Origin: Rotaria sp. Silwood1
Taxonomy: Eukaryota > Rotifera > Eurotatoria > Philodinida > Philodinidae
Length of the DNA stretch: 64,000 bases
Direction: 5' to 3'
NCBI GenBank assembly: GCA_905250075.1
Contig: CAJNOP010000306.1
Location: forward strand, 167,224-231,223
Shown here: positions 23,711-38,675 of the stretch, piece after piece
How positions within the stretch are numbered: the first letter of the stretch is position 1
How the letters are laid out: each line of letters starts with the position of its first letter
Made by a program: the position numbers and the translations under genes
Notes under the pieces: model-generated
What the model saw: only the letters and a program-made list of their open reading frames with translations
Databases searched by the model: none
What the model was told of the DNA's origin: nothing

Positions 23711-26700
23711 TTATTGTTCATCAAATACAATTTTATAGACATCATCATATGTTTTAGCGAAATGAACATTTAGTCCATCTTTAATAAAATCTTGAAGGTC
23801 ATTATAATCTTTTTGATTTTCAAATGGTAATATAACTGTATGAACATTTGCTCTTTTAGCCTAAAAGAAAAGTTAAAAATATAAAATTAAATGGAATTTA
23901 GAAATACAAACATAAAACTTACAGCAATAACTTTTTCTTTTATTCCACCAACAGGTAATATTCGACCAGTTAAAGATACTTCACCAGTCATAGCAACATT
24001 TTGTTTTATTGGCTTATTTAAACCAAGTGATAGAAGTGCTGTAACTATTGTACAACCAGCTGAAGGACCATCTTTTGGTGTTGCACCCTAAAAACAAGCG
24101 ATTCTTTTTTTTTCGTTTTTCTTTCTTTTTTTTAATGATACTTACTTCTGGTACATGAATATGTATTTGACCAATACGTAATGATCGATTATTTGGATCA
24201 ATTTGTTGTAAAAATGATTTTGCATATGTTAATGCAATGGTACAACTTTCTTTCATAATATCACCTAATTTACCTGTTAATGTTAAACTACCAGTTGATC
24301 CACTACTCTTGTCATCTTTTGTTGTAGTATTCGACGGATCGAAAGCTTCGATAGGATTGATAAAACGTGATTCAATAAAAAGTACACTTCCACCTAAACA
24401 GAAAAGAAAAGAACAGTTAAATGATTCGAATATCTAATTGTTTTTTTTTTGTATTGGTTGATCTGTACAATAATGAGAAGGAATTAATTTTATCGTCTTT
24501 TTGAAAAAGATCCGAACCATGATTATCATATGGAATAGAGTACTTATTGAAGGCTATCAAATGCTAAAGAGAGAATATGTTTGTTCTATGCCTAATAAGA
24601 CATTTCAATATTGACATTCTTATTATAAAAAATAAAAAGAACTAATAGATATATCGGTACTTTTCGTACTACCTACAGTCCTTCGTTCATCGATATGAGT
24701 ATTAGTTATCGATGATGAACTTCCTTTTTACTGTACTAAAGAAAAATTATCTTTCAATAATTCAAGAAATGAAGAACGCGCAATCGATATGTCCCTAGTC
24801 GAAGAATAATTCACTAATATTAAAAAATTTTCGTTCTTCTCTATTGATCCTTTCTCACAATCTTGACACCCATCGGACACTTCAAGGAGAAACCTGCAGT
24901 AATATTCACTGGTGAAGTCTTAAAAGTGTCATGAATCCTTTGGAAATCTATTGAGATTTGCTGTTTCCATCGCGAAGGACTTCCGCAAATAATTACTACT
25001 TGTATAACTTGATTAAACTCTTCCATTCCATAAGAAAAAAACATTAGACTTCTATTTCAGGCTGGAATTTTGCTGACATTTACTTAGAAAGCCAAAAGTT
25101 TCTTGATAAATCTCGTTTAAACATACCACTAGCTGTCCATGCAAGACCCATAGAAACACCAGGTGGTGTTAATTCGTACATTCTGTCTGTTGTATATACT
25201 GGTTTTCCAACAAATTCTTGTAGATTTCCATCATCAACAACAATTTTCCTATCACCTTCTTTAACAATTTTGTATGCAACTTTGCGAAAGATCTATTAAA
25301 TTAAATAATAATAATAATAATTACTCCAAAAGAAATTCTTTTTAACAAACTTTTTCAATATGTTTTTGTAAATTTCGAACACCACTTTCACGACAATAAG
25401 CTTTAATAAGGTACATTAAAGCTGAATCTTTTATTTCTATACCATCATTTTTAACACCTGTTTGTTTAGTTGCCATTGGAATTAAATAATTCTAAATAAA
25501 CAAAACAATCTATAATTATATTTACTTTAATAAATCATAATTACTTTTGCAATAGCTAATTTTTCTTCTGCAACATATCCCGATACTTCAATAACTTCCA
25601 TACGATCTTTTAATGGATCAGGAATAGTATCCAGTACATTAGCTGTACATATAAATAATACCTAAAATAATAAAAAATTTTATAAAGAAAATTGTCGAAA
25701 AACTCTTATACTTTTGATAGATCAACAGGAACATCAAGATAATGATCAAGAAAATTTGCATTTTGTTCTGGATCAAGCATTTCAAGTAAAGCAGCGGCTG
25801 GATCACCATGAAAACCAGCACGACTTAATTTATCTATTTCATCGATTAATACAAGTGGATTTTCTGTTTTAGTTTTTTTTAAACATTGTATCATTTTTCC
25901 TGGCATTGCACCAACATATGTACGACGATGACCTTTGATTTCTGCTGTGTCGTGCATACCTCCTACACTAAATCGAAAATACTAAACAAACCAAAAAAAA
26001 AAATACCTAAGTAATATTCCAATTTATTAAATACGAAGTTTTTACTTCTCGATTAAGTGCACGTGCAATGGATCGAGCAACACTTGTCTAAGAAGAAAAA
26101 AAAAACCATGACGATCGCTCTATCAGAATATTTATCTCTATAAAATATCTCTATAATTAATTTACCTTTCCAACACCAGGTGGTCCATAAAAACAAAGAA
26201 TTTTTCCATGCGTTGATTTTTTCAAATGACTAACAGCAATAAATTCCTACAAGAAGAAAAAAATAGAAAATTTTATTCATGAGTGTCTCCAGCAGCGTTT
26301 CTAATAGAAATCAAAAATAAAATGTCTTCTTACAGTTTGTTTACACTAGTGAAGTGTACCTTGTGTACACTTTCGTTTCATAAGCAGAGTGCATAAAAAA
26401 GTGTTAAAAAAAGAAACGAATCTTTTTTTTTTTTCGTTTGACGAAAATATCTGTTGGTTATCAACGAAAAATATATCTTTTCATATAATCATATTAGGGC
26501 ATTGCATTTACCCTTATACTTTGCTCATGTTTAGATTTAACCAAACAAATGAGGAATTTTCACTGAATTCCTCTTATCGGGATTCGATTTTTGAAAAAAA
26601 TCATAACTTAGAACTAGAAGTTCTCTGGATGTTGTACTACTATAATGATTTCCTTAATATATACTTAACTGAATTTTAAGAAGATGTTTTCAGGGTCGAT

Positions 26701-29423
26701 TTAGATAAATCTGTAGATCTCTAGATAAAACTCCCATGTGTGAAAGCGAAAAGTTTTCAAGATGGAAGCTCAAGCCCATTCCATTTTTAATAATATTTTA
26801 TTAATTATTTCTTACAAGAATTCGTTTTTTAATATCTTCCATTCCATGATGATCTTCATCGAGTACTTTTTGTGCATGATCAAGATCAATTTTTTCTTCA
26901 CTTGTTTTACCCCATGGAAGACTTGTTAACCAATCAAGATAATTTGAACAAATACTGAAAAAGCAAAAAAACAAAAGAAACTGATTATAAAATTCTCTTT
27001 AAAATTATAATATCAAACGAACTTAAATTCTGCTGAATGTTTTTCAAGAACATTTAATCGTTCTAATTCTTCATCAATAACAGTTTTAACATGTACGGGT
27101 ACATTAAGATCCTAAAACAAAATTTTAACAAAAATAAAATAAGAAAATTCTTAATTTCAATTACTTTTAGTCTCGTACGAAATTTATCATTCATAGCTTC
27201 TTTATCATCTTTTTCAAGTCCTAATTCTTTTTTAATAACACGTAATTGTTCCATTAACATAAATTTTCTATGTTGTTTATTCACTTTTTCTTCAACTTCT
27301 TTACCAATTTTTTGTTGAAGACGACTCATTTCTAATTCTTTCTTTAATAAATTTAATGTAAGCATTAATCGATTTGGAATCTAGAAAAACAAAAATAGAA
27401 GAACAAATTTCTTTTTTTCTTTATATTAGAAAAATTATATAAATATATACATTCATTTCTTCCATAACAGCTTGTTGTTCAGCACCTTCAGCACTTGTAA
27501 GTGCTGCTCCTAAGTCACTTAAATATACAGGATGATCAGCTCGTTGTCCACTATGAATAAGTGCTGCGATTGATTCTCTATAATAAAAATTCAAATTCTT
27601 AATAGAAGAAAACTTGATTTTTATTTTTACCTGTAGAATGGATTTAATGCGACAATATCTCGAATAGTTTTCACAAGTTCTGCAGTTAATGCCTTAAAAT
27701 ATACAATAAATATTAAAAATATAAATCAAATATTTTCATTTGTCATAAAAGTATTAAAGACTGTATGATATTATGAAAGAAAACCATAACAGTGGGTCTT
27801 ATGATATCCTGAAAGCAAAGAGCTGTGAGTCATTCCAATATTTTCTAAGAGGAGCCATTAAATAACTAATATTCTGATTATTTATTTGTCCATGTACATC
27901 GAGAATGGGTAGACAGTGGTAAAAAAAAAACACTCGAGTATAGATCCGGTCGGATCCATGACTCTCTACTTAACTGTTGCAGTTCAAGCAGAAGTTTCTC
28001 TTCCGAAAGAATGCATAGATGAAACTTTCAAAATAGTTCGTTTTTGTAAATATTTTATATGTTAAAGAGAAATCGTTAATTGCAGCTGAAACTTTCAGGT
28101 TGTTATGTAGACTATAAAATCTATTGTTCTTGAAAACTGTAGACGGATATTTCTTGTTGTGGCTTTTTTTTTATAATGTCATGCAACATACGGAAAGTTC
28201 AATCAAATGAGCATAACACAAGAAGAAAAACCTAATGACACGAATTCTTTCAATGTTTTTATCTATATGATGATATAGATAAGACTAGTATCAAATTTCA
28301 ATCATAAATCATCATACCTTAAGTTCTGGTGTTTGTTCATATTCATCATGTTTAACATTTTCTGTATCAACTAATAAAATTTTATTGACAACAATAGGTT
28401 CTTCACTAGTAGATGGTGTTGATGGAGATTCAGAAGATGTTTCTTCTACCACAACTGAATCATCTATATTAAAAAAAAAAAAAAAAAACAATTATTTTTT
28501 TTCCTTAATCGAACTATTTTAAATAATTAACCTTTTCGTCTTGATCTTCTGCGATTACCATTAGTTTTTTGTTGTAAACGTCGTCGATCTAAATCTTCTG
28601 TTCCTGAATCATCAGATGCAATACCAACAATTTTAATTCGTCGATGTGCCATAACAATCATTCGTAAACGATCACCCATATCATGTACTTCATGAATTTG
28701 TACAAATGAACCAATTTTATAAATTTCATCAAGATTTTTAATAATATCTGATGTAATTGCATTCGAAAGTTTTTCTTTTATTGCTTCTGCTGTTTTTGGT
28801 TCTGGTGATTTTGAATCTGTTAATGTTTCTTTACGTAAAAATATACCAGCATAAGGTTGATTTAATTTAACTTTTCGTCTTATTAAATCCATTAAATCTT
28901 TATTTGTTATTTCAAGCATTTTAATAAATTTTGGAAATAATGGATGACGTGAAACTGGTATTAATGGTACTATTGGATAATGTTCTGGTACTTCAACAGG
29001 CATTAAAGGATTTCCTGCTTGAATTACAACAGGTACAGTATTATGTGTATGTTCATTTCCTGCATCACCACCACCACCATCATCATCATCATTATTTTGA
29101 CTTCTTCCATCGTTTGAAGATTGAAAAGATGATGAAGAATTACCATCTGAAGGAGATGATGGTGGTGCATTACCATCTTTTGAATTTGGTGGATTTGATG
29201 ATGATGATGCAAATTTAGATGAAAGAAAATATGTACGATGTGTTGATAGTAATGAAGTATTAATTTTAGGTTGATGACAATAGATAGAAGAATTTGAAAT
29301 AGAATTTGGTAAAATTATTGAACGATGTTCATATGTAAGTGGTGTATAACAACGAGAGAATCTTAGAAATGAAATTCGTTGAGGAATTATCATACGATTT
29401 GATAAAAGCAATCGAAGTGCCAT
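23711..29423 (-). CDS. LONP1: Lon protease, mitochondrial, 16 exons, 1016 aa
   Basis: Exons: 29423-28532, 28463-28318, 27692-27631, 27577-27451, 27380-27165, 27111-27023, 26954-26816, 26246-26166, 26087-26046, 25981-25712, 25661-25545, 25491-25351, 25292-25127, 24393-24146, 24087-23923, 23860-23711 (3051 nt). Lon is the ATP-dependent matrix protease that degrades damaged proteins. Order: an Arg/Ser-rich presequence, a Ser/Asn/Asp/Gly low-complexity linker (about 75-125), the LAN substrate-binding domain with an acidic insert, a helical region ([20 protein letters not shown]), and the AAA+ domain with Walker A GPPGVGKT (578-585) and Walker [10 protein letters not shown]. The protease domain has the catalytic Ser at about 921 (KDGPSAG) and Lys at about 962 (GGIKEK). 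Human LONP1 has 959 residues. Three introns are 570-730 bp. All key residues are present. Confidence 0.95.
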
Positions 29424-30759
29424 TATCGAATCAATAGAAGATATTTCTTTTTAGGTTGATGAAACGTGAGAAAAGTTCTCTAGAAAAAAAAAAAATATAG
29501 AAATAAAATATTTTACTAAATTATAGTCCGTTGAGTTTGGATCCAAAAATTTTAAACTCAACAAATTCTAGTCCTTAGTTTGTTTCTTAAAACAAGTTCA
29601 ATTCAATATTATTGTAGAGCAATGAATTCTATAACAAAATCTCATATCACTATGTTTCTACTAAGAAGATAGTTTCTATGAAAATCAGCATTAGTCAAAA
29701 AATGACTGTTTTGAAATCTATTAGAAAAGTAAATAGTATACTCTGTACAACAAATATTGATCTGAAAAATTGATCCCTTAAAAATTGTTTTAGCATTGTG
29801 AATTTAATAGATATCAATTGATATCGAAAATTGACTAAAATAATATTCTATACAATTACTGTTATGAACTTTTTCATAAACTTTACTAATAGTTGTTTAA
29901 CTTTATTTCAGAAAGAACATCAAAATTCTAATTCTAAGTAACTGCTTTCGATTATAATCTCTTGTTTCTAAGTGATCAAAAAATGAATGAATCTATTGTA
30001 TTAAGATATTCATTTCAAAGGTTATGTATCTTTATAACAAAAATTGAAATGTTAAATAACTAGTATTATTTTCATTCTTTCTTTTTGCTTCTAGTAGAGT
30101 CTCATCATTTTCTCTTTGATTTTAAATACAATATAGATGTTAGTATGTACTCTTATGCATGTATACATTTTTACTGTCGATTTATAGATCTAATCTATAA
30201 TTTAATATTGACTATTTCGTACTCAAAACATCCTTATCTGACGTTTCTCTTGTGGTTAAAGTGGAACTAGAACGGGGTGATTCAGTCGCTTTCGAAAAAC
30301 GAAATGTTTCTATACTGTAAGAGAAGAAGAATATCTCCTTTTAAAATTCAAAGTAAGACCAGCCTAAGTTTTTCTGACCCTGCCATTCTATATTTCTTAC
30401 ATCATCCAATTTCTAATAGATTGACAATAAAAGCATTCTATTGGTGATATTTTCAAACCATATAGTAACACACGAATTCAATATCTATATGACATCTATC
30501 GAAAGTATGATTTTAGATTATTTACAACTATTGATATATTATTTTATATAAATTTAAGAAAAAAAATTATTATAAAAAGAAAATTTGTATTAAAAAAATG
30601 TTCAATTACATTTTGATTGGTTTAATTATATCTGAACATTCTCGTTTTCATCTTTGTGTATTTATACTCGGTAATCGATTGGTGAAAAAGTTTTTTTCTC
30701 TCTCTCTATCTTGCTGTCTAAATTTAGATTTCTTCTGTTATAAATTTATTTAATACACA
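29424..30759. other. Divergent promoter region between Lon and HP1
   Basis: The starts of Lon (minus) and HP1 (plus) face away from each other. A pyrimidine tract (TTTTTTTCTCTCTCTCTATC) lies at about 30689-30710, some 50 bp before the HP1 ATG. Nothing else is clear. Confidence 0.5.
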
Positions 30760-31586
<827 letters not shown>

Positions 31587-33015
31587 TGTTATTTCTCATT
31601 AAATTTGTATCATATTGTACAAAATAAAAGGAACCATTTTTCTTTTTCTTTTTTTTGATTACAAAAAAAAAACAAAAAACACCGGTTTCTTCTTTATTCA
31701 ATTTGTTTGTGGAAATGAAATAAAAGTTCTCTAGGCTTTAGGCATCTTTTTTTTTCTTTCTTGTGTATCTCACTTGACATTGTCTATTGTGTGTATGTGT
31801 ATGTAATATTTTACTATATTCTTTATGTGGTTTTTTTTTTTTAAGTGAGGAAAAAAAAAACGAAACATTCTTTCATATAATGATTATTTCATTCATGAAT
31901 TAAATCTGAGTATCTTATGTTTGATTGATATTATACAACTATTTGAATAAATACATAGAAACCAATGAGAAATAGAACAAATAATGATGAGGAAAGAAAA
32001 AAAACAAAAAAATTGTATTTTTTTTTTTCATTTTATTCTTGACAATCAATTGATGGCTTCGATGAAGGTCTTATGAGAACGAACTATTCGAATTGAAATT
32101 ATGATTTATAATAAAAACGACGAAAAAAAGAAAGTATTTTGTTTGTTCAGTCGTTGAAATAAGAAAAAGTAAAATACGTCATTATCGTTTTTTTTCTAGA
32201 AGTATACATAAAAGAAGAATTAACTATGTCAAGAACAATGAAATCTATCTTACCTGAAAATATTTCTGATGAGATATAACGATAAACTTCTAGTAAACAA
32301 ATTTTCAAGTATGTTGTGAATGAAGAGTTTTTCGAGAAAAATTCGTTTTTTTTTGTTTTGTTTTTTTGTGTCAACAAAATGCGTTTGAATAATAATTCAA
32401 CATAATCTTATTGTGTTTTCATCTATAACAGCTGTTCGAAATGATTTCATGAAACTTAAGAGTAAAGGTCATCAAGTATTAGTCGTCTGTGTCAATTATC
32501 TTCCTACGAGTTTATGAAACTTGATATATTGGTCATGATGACATAAAGCATTTTCTCGCAGAGACTATCTTTGAGGACTTACGTCGATTTCAACTACAGA
32601 AAAAGTTGTGTAAGCTGTTATATCATAAACTTTAACTTTTGCGAAATAGAACTCATAACTATGCCTATACTTTAAATGTTTCAATAACATCAATACAGTG
32701 AATGCACAGAATTCAACTAGGGTATAAGTGCAGATCTTTTGTATATTCTCAACCATACCCAGCGACGATCGGTCCAGTTATCTTGTTTTTATGCAAATTT
32801 TTGAAACATCCTGTATATAAACCAGGGAATCGATCTTTTACATTAACTCTTTGAATACATTTATTTGAAATTTGTCAAATTGCTTTTATTTATCTTATAG
32901 AAATAATGAGTAATAACATTATTTTTCGATAAACTGATAGCAAAAATCAATAAATAAATAAATAAATAAATTTTAAAAATTGATCAATTAAAATAAGATA
33001 ACAATACATTATATT
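31587..33015. other. Convergent intergenic region
   Basis: 3' flanks of HP1 and the SVOP-like gene. T-rich, with an AAAT tandem repeat near 32948-32971. No gene supported. Confidence 0.5.
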
Positions 33016-36000
33016 TTAATGTAATTTCTCCTCATTTGTATTTTCGTTATTTGATTCATATCCTTTATTCACAATACCAATATCAGTATTTACTGGTGAT
33101 GTTATATTATCAAGAGTTATCATCCATATAGGTATACCGATGTCACTAGATGGTGTTGATGAACTATGCAAATCGAATGTTGCTTGCTAGAATAACAAAA
33201 AGAATTTAAATTCATATATTTCATTAAAATAAATTAAGAAATTTCATCAGTAAAGCAAGCAAAAAATTTTCAAAGATATGTTTTTTGGTTGTATGAGCCA
33301 AGATATGCACACAAACGTTCACAATATGTGTAGCACACACAATAACAAGTTTTAAATACATATTTGTTAATCAGAAAAACAAAATCGATATATAGTAACA
33401 AAGACAAACAAAAGAATTATTTGTGCTAAAAGAAAAACCGCTTTTTGTTTGATTCTGTAGATAAACATGTAGTTGTTTCCTGTAAACGAAATAGATTTTG
33501 TTTTTTTTTCTCTATTGTTTTCAACAAATTTTATGTTTTCTCTATTATTTATTTAGATTATGGTAAAAGTCTTTCCTCTCTCTCTCTCTTTTCTTTGGTA
33601 AATTTTAAATATTTTTTTATTACCGAACTAGATGTATAGTCACTATTTGCTTCAATCAAGCGCTGCATTTATCATCAACTGATTTGACAGTCGAGTCAAT
33701 TGACAAAGTTTTCCATACCTTTCTTTTTGGAGATAGTCTTGTTCCAATTGTTGAGTTATTTGAGGTTTTTTTACTTATTATATTCCATTGTTGACAAGTT
33801 TTAATATCTGCTCATCGGTAAAAATCAAGTTATGTCAATTGAAATTCTGATATTTTCAAGCACAGATCATATTTTTAGGATTTTTGAAATGTCATCTTAT
33901 GTAACGTTTAGCTCACGTTTAGCAATATTAGTAATCTCTATATCTATTTTCTTCAACATGGTAGATAGTTGGCAAATTCTTGGTAAATTACACACGTCTT
34001 CATGTTATTGATATCTAGTAAGTCTATATCGTTTGGGTTTCGGTCTATTGTTTACAGTTGCATGCATGTTACACATTAGTTCAATAATAAAAAGAAAAAA
34101 AGAATGGACGTATTCAAAAGTTTTTCTGGAAAGAAAAGGTGGAAAGACTTTTGCCTAGGGATGCAAATAAAATCTTACTTTAAGTTCTCTTCCTTTTGTT
34201 TCAATTGGTAATAAAAATCCACAAACAGCTGCTATAGCTGTAGCTAACACATAAACACCTATAGCACCATGAAATGTTTGTTTTATTAAAACTTGGGCTA
34301 AATATGGAGTTATCATTGCACCAATTCGTGCCATTGATGATGCACATCCAACAGCAATAGCACGTATAACAGTAGGATAAACTTCCATTGTATAAAGATA
34401 TAATAAACTAAATTGTGAATTAATAAACATTCGTGCCAGAAATGTTATTATATTAATAATGGATGGTGTATGACGAGGTAGTATAAGAAATAATATAAAA
34501 CAAAATGATGCTGAAGAAAAATTAATCATACATGTTGTACGACGATCAAAACGTGATAGTAAAAATAATAACAATGGTATACCAAACATCTCACCAAATG
34601 TTGTAATTATTAATGATATATAATCTTCAGTTGTTAACATTTTACATTGAGTCGTTTTAATTGGATTTGATTCAATTGTTGAAGTTTTTTGATCATTAAG
34701 TAAGGTCATTAATGATGTATTTATTAATATTAAACCATAATAACTCATCGCTACTGTCATCCACATAAATGCAAGTAAAAATGATGTTCGTTTTAAATTT
34801 GCATGAAATAATTGTTTTACTGAACCACATTCTTCCTAAAATGAATAGAAGAATTTCTATAGAAAGAATCAATAACGTAACCAATGGAGAAGCAAATGGG
34901 CAATTTTCGATTTCATTGAAAGATTTGCTCATTGAAATGTCGATTTTTCAGATTTGAGTTAGATGGTAACTGTATCTTTTTTTCTTCTGTCTGGATCACA
35001 TATGTACTCTTTGCTTGTTCTTTCTTGAAAGAATTAAGAAAAGAATCATTTCTAGTATTTTAACTGTATGCTGGACTGAACATGAGTTCGATTTTATTGG
35101 GAAAACATCGCATAAATGTAGGGAAGGATCGATCAAAGAGAAGGAAAACAACGCAGGACAGAGCAAGAGAATATACATCAACATCTCAATGTGCAGATGT
35201 ATATGAGTGAATCGTATTTTTGTTGTGCAATGAGCATAATGCTGAAACTGCAAAGTGTCTATTCCATTCGAGTTAGGTTGGAAACTCCTAAAAAGTGTTT
35301 CTCTATGCTTTGTCGTATAATGCAAAAATTTTTAGGCAGAGTGTATGAAACCGCTCTGAAACTTTTATCGTACATATAATTTTTTTTATGTGTGTAAACT
35401 TCATCGAGAACGATTCAATCTATCCGAAGACAAATCTAAAATAATTTTCAAAATGTCTCTCTACAAAATGAATGAAAAAAGCTATTTTTGAAAGAGTTAG
35501 CTGAGTTTTCTCGAAGATAATAGCGAGAAGACTAAAACTTTTTTTAATCATCTAGTTACTTGAATAAAGCTTTGTCTTTTGAAGGGATTGATTCCTGGAT
35601 CCCTAGCTACGTTTCTTCATCTTCTAGGAAAGGTTTTGTGTTTCTCAACATAAAAGAGATAACAATGTTATCAATGATTTATGTATTTGAATTGGTCGTC
35701 GGATACTGGATAAAACAAGGTTATTAATTTTTCAGCTTCTTTCTTTTCTTCCGTAGAAAATCCAATTTATTGTACTTTGACTTTCTGCAAAAATGTATAT
35801 ATCTCTATGAGTTGATAAGTTAATGTGCCAAAATATTCTGTGATAGTCTAATAGATATCAATAAACGAAAGAAAAGACGCTTGGAAATTTGACTCCAAGA
35901 AACAAATTTATAGGAGAAACATTTCAAAAATATAATCCTACAAAAAAGGTATGATTCACTCATATACATTAAGTGACGCATACATGAGAAAGAAAAAATC

Positions 36001-38675
36001 CAAAGACGTCTATGTGAAAACATAAAGGAAAAAAACAAGACGTGAAATGACCAAGTTCTAATGAAAAATCCCCACATGTGATGCATAGATACATATTGGA
36101 AGAATCCTCAACATTAATTTATGCATGTTTTTTTACGTTATTAATACTTTTTTAGGTCAAAAAAGTTTTGGCTTATCAATAAAAACCTTGCTCGTCGGTT
36201 TTTTTTGCGACACAAGAAAAGTTTGCCCGTCGGTCTAAAAATCCTGATTACGTCGTTAGAAAGAATGTCGTCAAAAAAAGAAAATCATATTTTGAATTGT
36301 CATTCATTAGGTAACAAGTGATGTAGAAATCATGAAACACTTATACTCAATTGTTTTTGCTGTTTTATATAACCGATGGATATTTCAGATAAGACTCAAT
36401 CTATAGAGATTTCAATTCTCTACAAAACATGCTATTTGAAAATTTTACAGAGTTTAATTATTGTCGAGACAGTAGTCAAAATACATACCAAATGTGAATT
36501 TCAAAACTGTACAATGCTCTCTTTTTTTTTGAACAAACACAATGTTTTTATTTTGAAGTACAAAAATAGAGAATCTAATTTTGCGTGGAGCGATAGAATT
36601 ATATTTGTAGGATTTATTAAACTTTTGTTGATCTACAGTAGGATGAACTGAAGAATGTAGATGACAGGTACTTAAATACATTTGTTTCCGAAAATCGAAG
36701 GTTTACTAGGATCAGACTGATACCATGAGAAAAAAAGAGACTGGAAGTAAAAGTACTTGGGTCTCACACATCATTGATTGCTTATTTTTTGGTCGTTAAT
36801 CAAAATTATATTAATTTAAGTATTTCGTTTCATTGATTTTGATAAAAGAAGTAATGAAAACAAAGAATTAGTAAATTTTTGTTACAGCTATACAAAATAA
36901 ATATTTATAGTTTTCTCATCTCATTGTACATATTCATCTGTAAAACTTTTGATGTAAATTTAATTGATCTTGCTCTATGAGGAAACATTAGAAAACGAAA
37001 TTTTTCCTTCATTATTAAAATTTGTCTATTTAGATAAAAAAAATTCATTTGTAATTACTAACTTTGGCATTAATATCTAAAAGTTTGCCTGGTGGTAATG
37101 AATGTTTATTGGTTAAAGATATTGTTGTCAATATAGCTTCAGCTTTTTCTTGTCGACCACTTGCAACATAATATCGAGGTGATTCTGGTACAAACTAAGT
37201 TTTAGAAAACAAAAACACGAATTAAACTCATGTCTCGAACATATATATTATATACTTACATACATACAAATAGCAAGAATTGATATAGGTAAAGCTGAAA
37301 GGAATGTTAATAGACGCCATCCATATGTTGGTATAATAATCATTGCCATAAGATATTCAAAAATACTACCCAATGACCAAAACAATTCAATAACAATTAT
37401 AATTGTTGCACGTAAAGATGATGGTAAATATTCAAGCATTAATGTAGAACTAAAAATTAATATATAATCATAATCATGTTTGAGAAAAATTATTATAAAG
37501 AAAGAATTATATTTTCAAAGAAACTCGATGATTTAATTTAGTGTAAAACTGTTGGTAAGAAACATTTAAACTCATTTTTGTTTCGGCTCACTTTCCATAG
37601 GCATTAATGAAATTACGATGCAGCATTCATCAACAGTATGATTTTGTATTTCACAAGTCGTTTTTATCTATTTACGATGATTTTCATCATTTTCAGCTAG
37701 AAAAACTTAGCTTCTTTTCAGCAAAAATTGGCGAATCTATTTCATTTTTTTTCTATGTATGCTTTTCTAATTGCATATTAAGGGTCTAATTGACACTTGC
37801 AGTCTGACATATTCTTTCAAACCAAAAAAAAAAACATGAGAAAAAAAGAGAATATCATTGGTAGCATAATCAAACTTTTAACTCTAAACTATCTTCAATA
37901 AATGCAAATTTTTTTTTTAATATTTCATTCAATAAATTGTTTATTTCTTGCAAATTTCAAGGAACATATCTTTATAAAATTCAAAACTTCAATTTTGCTT
38001 GCAAATGTATGGTATATTTTATGTTTTTTTTTGTAAAGCAGATCAAAACTAAACTTTTTTTTTAATTTAGTTTCATCCACATAAAAGCAAAGAACTTTAT
38101 CCAATCTGAGCCATTACGTTTATTTTCTTTTACAATTCACTCATAGAAATAAATAAAGCGATTTTCATCTTTATTTTTACTTACCCTTGAGCAGCACCTG
38201 ATAAAGCAAAACCAACAAGTGTTCTTGCTAAAAGTAACCAATAATAATTTGGTGTAAAAGCTGTTAATATTCCAAAGCATGTATTTAATATTGCACTTAT
38301 AAGAACGACTCGTTTTCGACCATATTTATCTGCTAGAATACCAAATAAAAATGCTCCAAACATCATACCAGCAAAAACACCCTACAAACAACAAAAATAA
38401 ATTATTAATAAGTTTGAAAGAAACAAAAAAAAAACAATCTTTTTTTTTTTTACAGTAGTTAAAGAAGCTATTTGAATTTCAGTTACATTAGGCCAATAGC
38501 ATGTTAATGCTGGTCCGAGAATAGCTAAAAGCATCATTTCTACTGCATCGGCCATCGAACAAAAACCGAGTATAACAATTAGACGCCATTGAAATTTTCC
38601 TAACCCAATATAATTAATACATTCTTCAAGTGAATATGTTATATTCGCATTGGTTTTTTTATTATCATTTCTCAT
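33016..38675 (-). CDS. SVOP-like major facilitator superfamily transporter, 522 aa
   Basis: Six exons: 38675-38454, 38381-38185, 37449-37260, 37194-37063, 34835-34179, 33186-33016 (1569 nt). It matches the synaptic vesicle 2-related protein (SVOP/SV2) branch of MFS transporters, close in length to vertebrate SVOP. Diagnostic parts are the N-terminal YIGLGKFQWRLIVILGF, MADAVEMMLLAILGPAL, the loop motif ADKYGRKRV between helices 2 and 3, FVPESPRYYVASGRQEKAEA after helix 6, YTMEVYPTVIRA, and the final PIETKGREL. About twelve hydrophobic helices are present, split 6+6. Substrate unknown; most likely an organic ion carrier in vesicles or plasma membrane (family inference). Intron 4 (37062-34836) is 2.2 kb and contains a foldback repeat. 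An AG lies 3 nt before the ATG. Confidence 0.9.
35190..35970. repeat. Diverged foldback repeat inside SVOP-like intron 4
   Basis: The segment starting near 35197 (ATGTATATGAGTGAATCGTA) recurs in reverse complement near 35949-35968 with one mismatch. Conceptual translations of both arms look alike over about 50 residues (MYMSESYFCC.. against MYMSESYLFC..). That suggests arms of about 170 bp at 35190-35370 and 35800-35970. Probably an old inverted-repeat element. Confidence 0.45.

Noticed and set aside
28931..29218. His/Met-rich ORFs over Lon exon 1
   Set aside because: Off-frame readings of the low-complexity linker of Lon.
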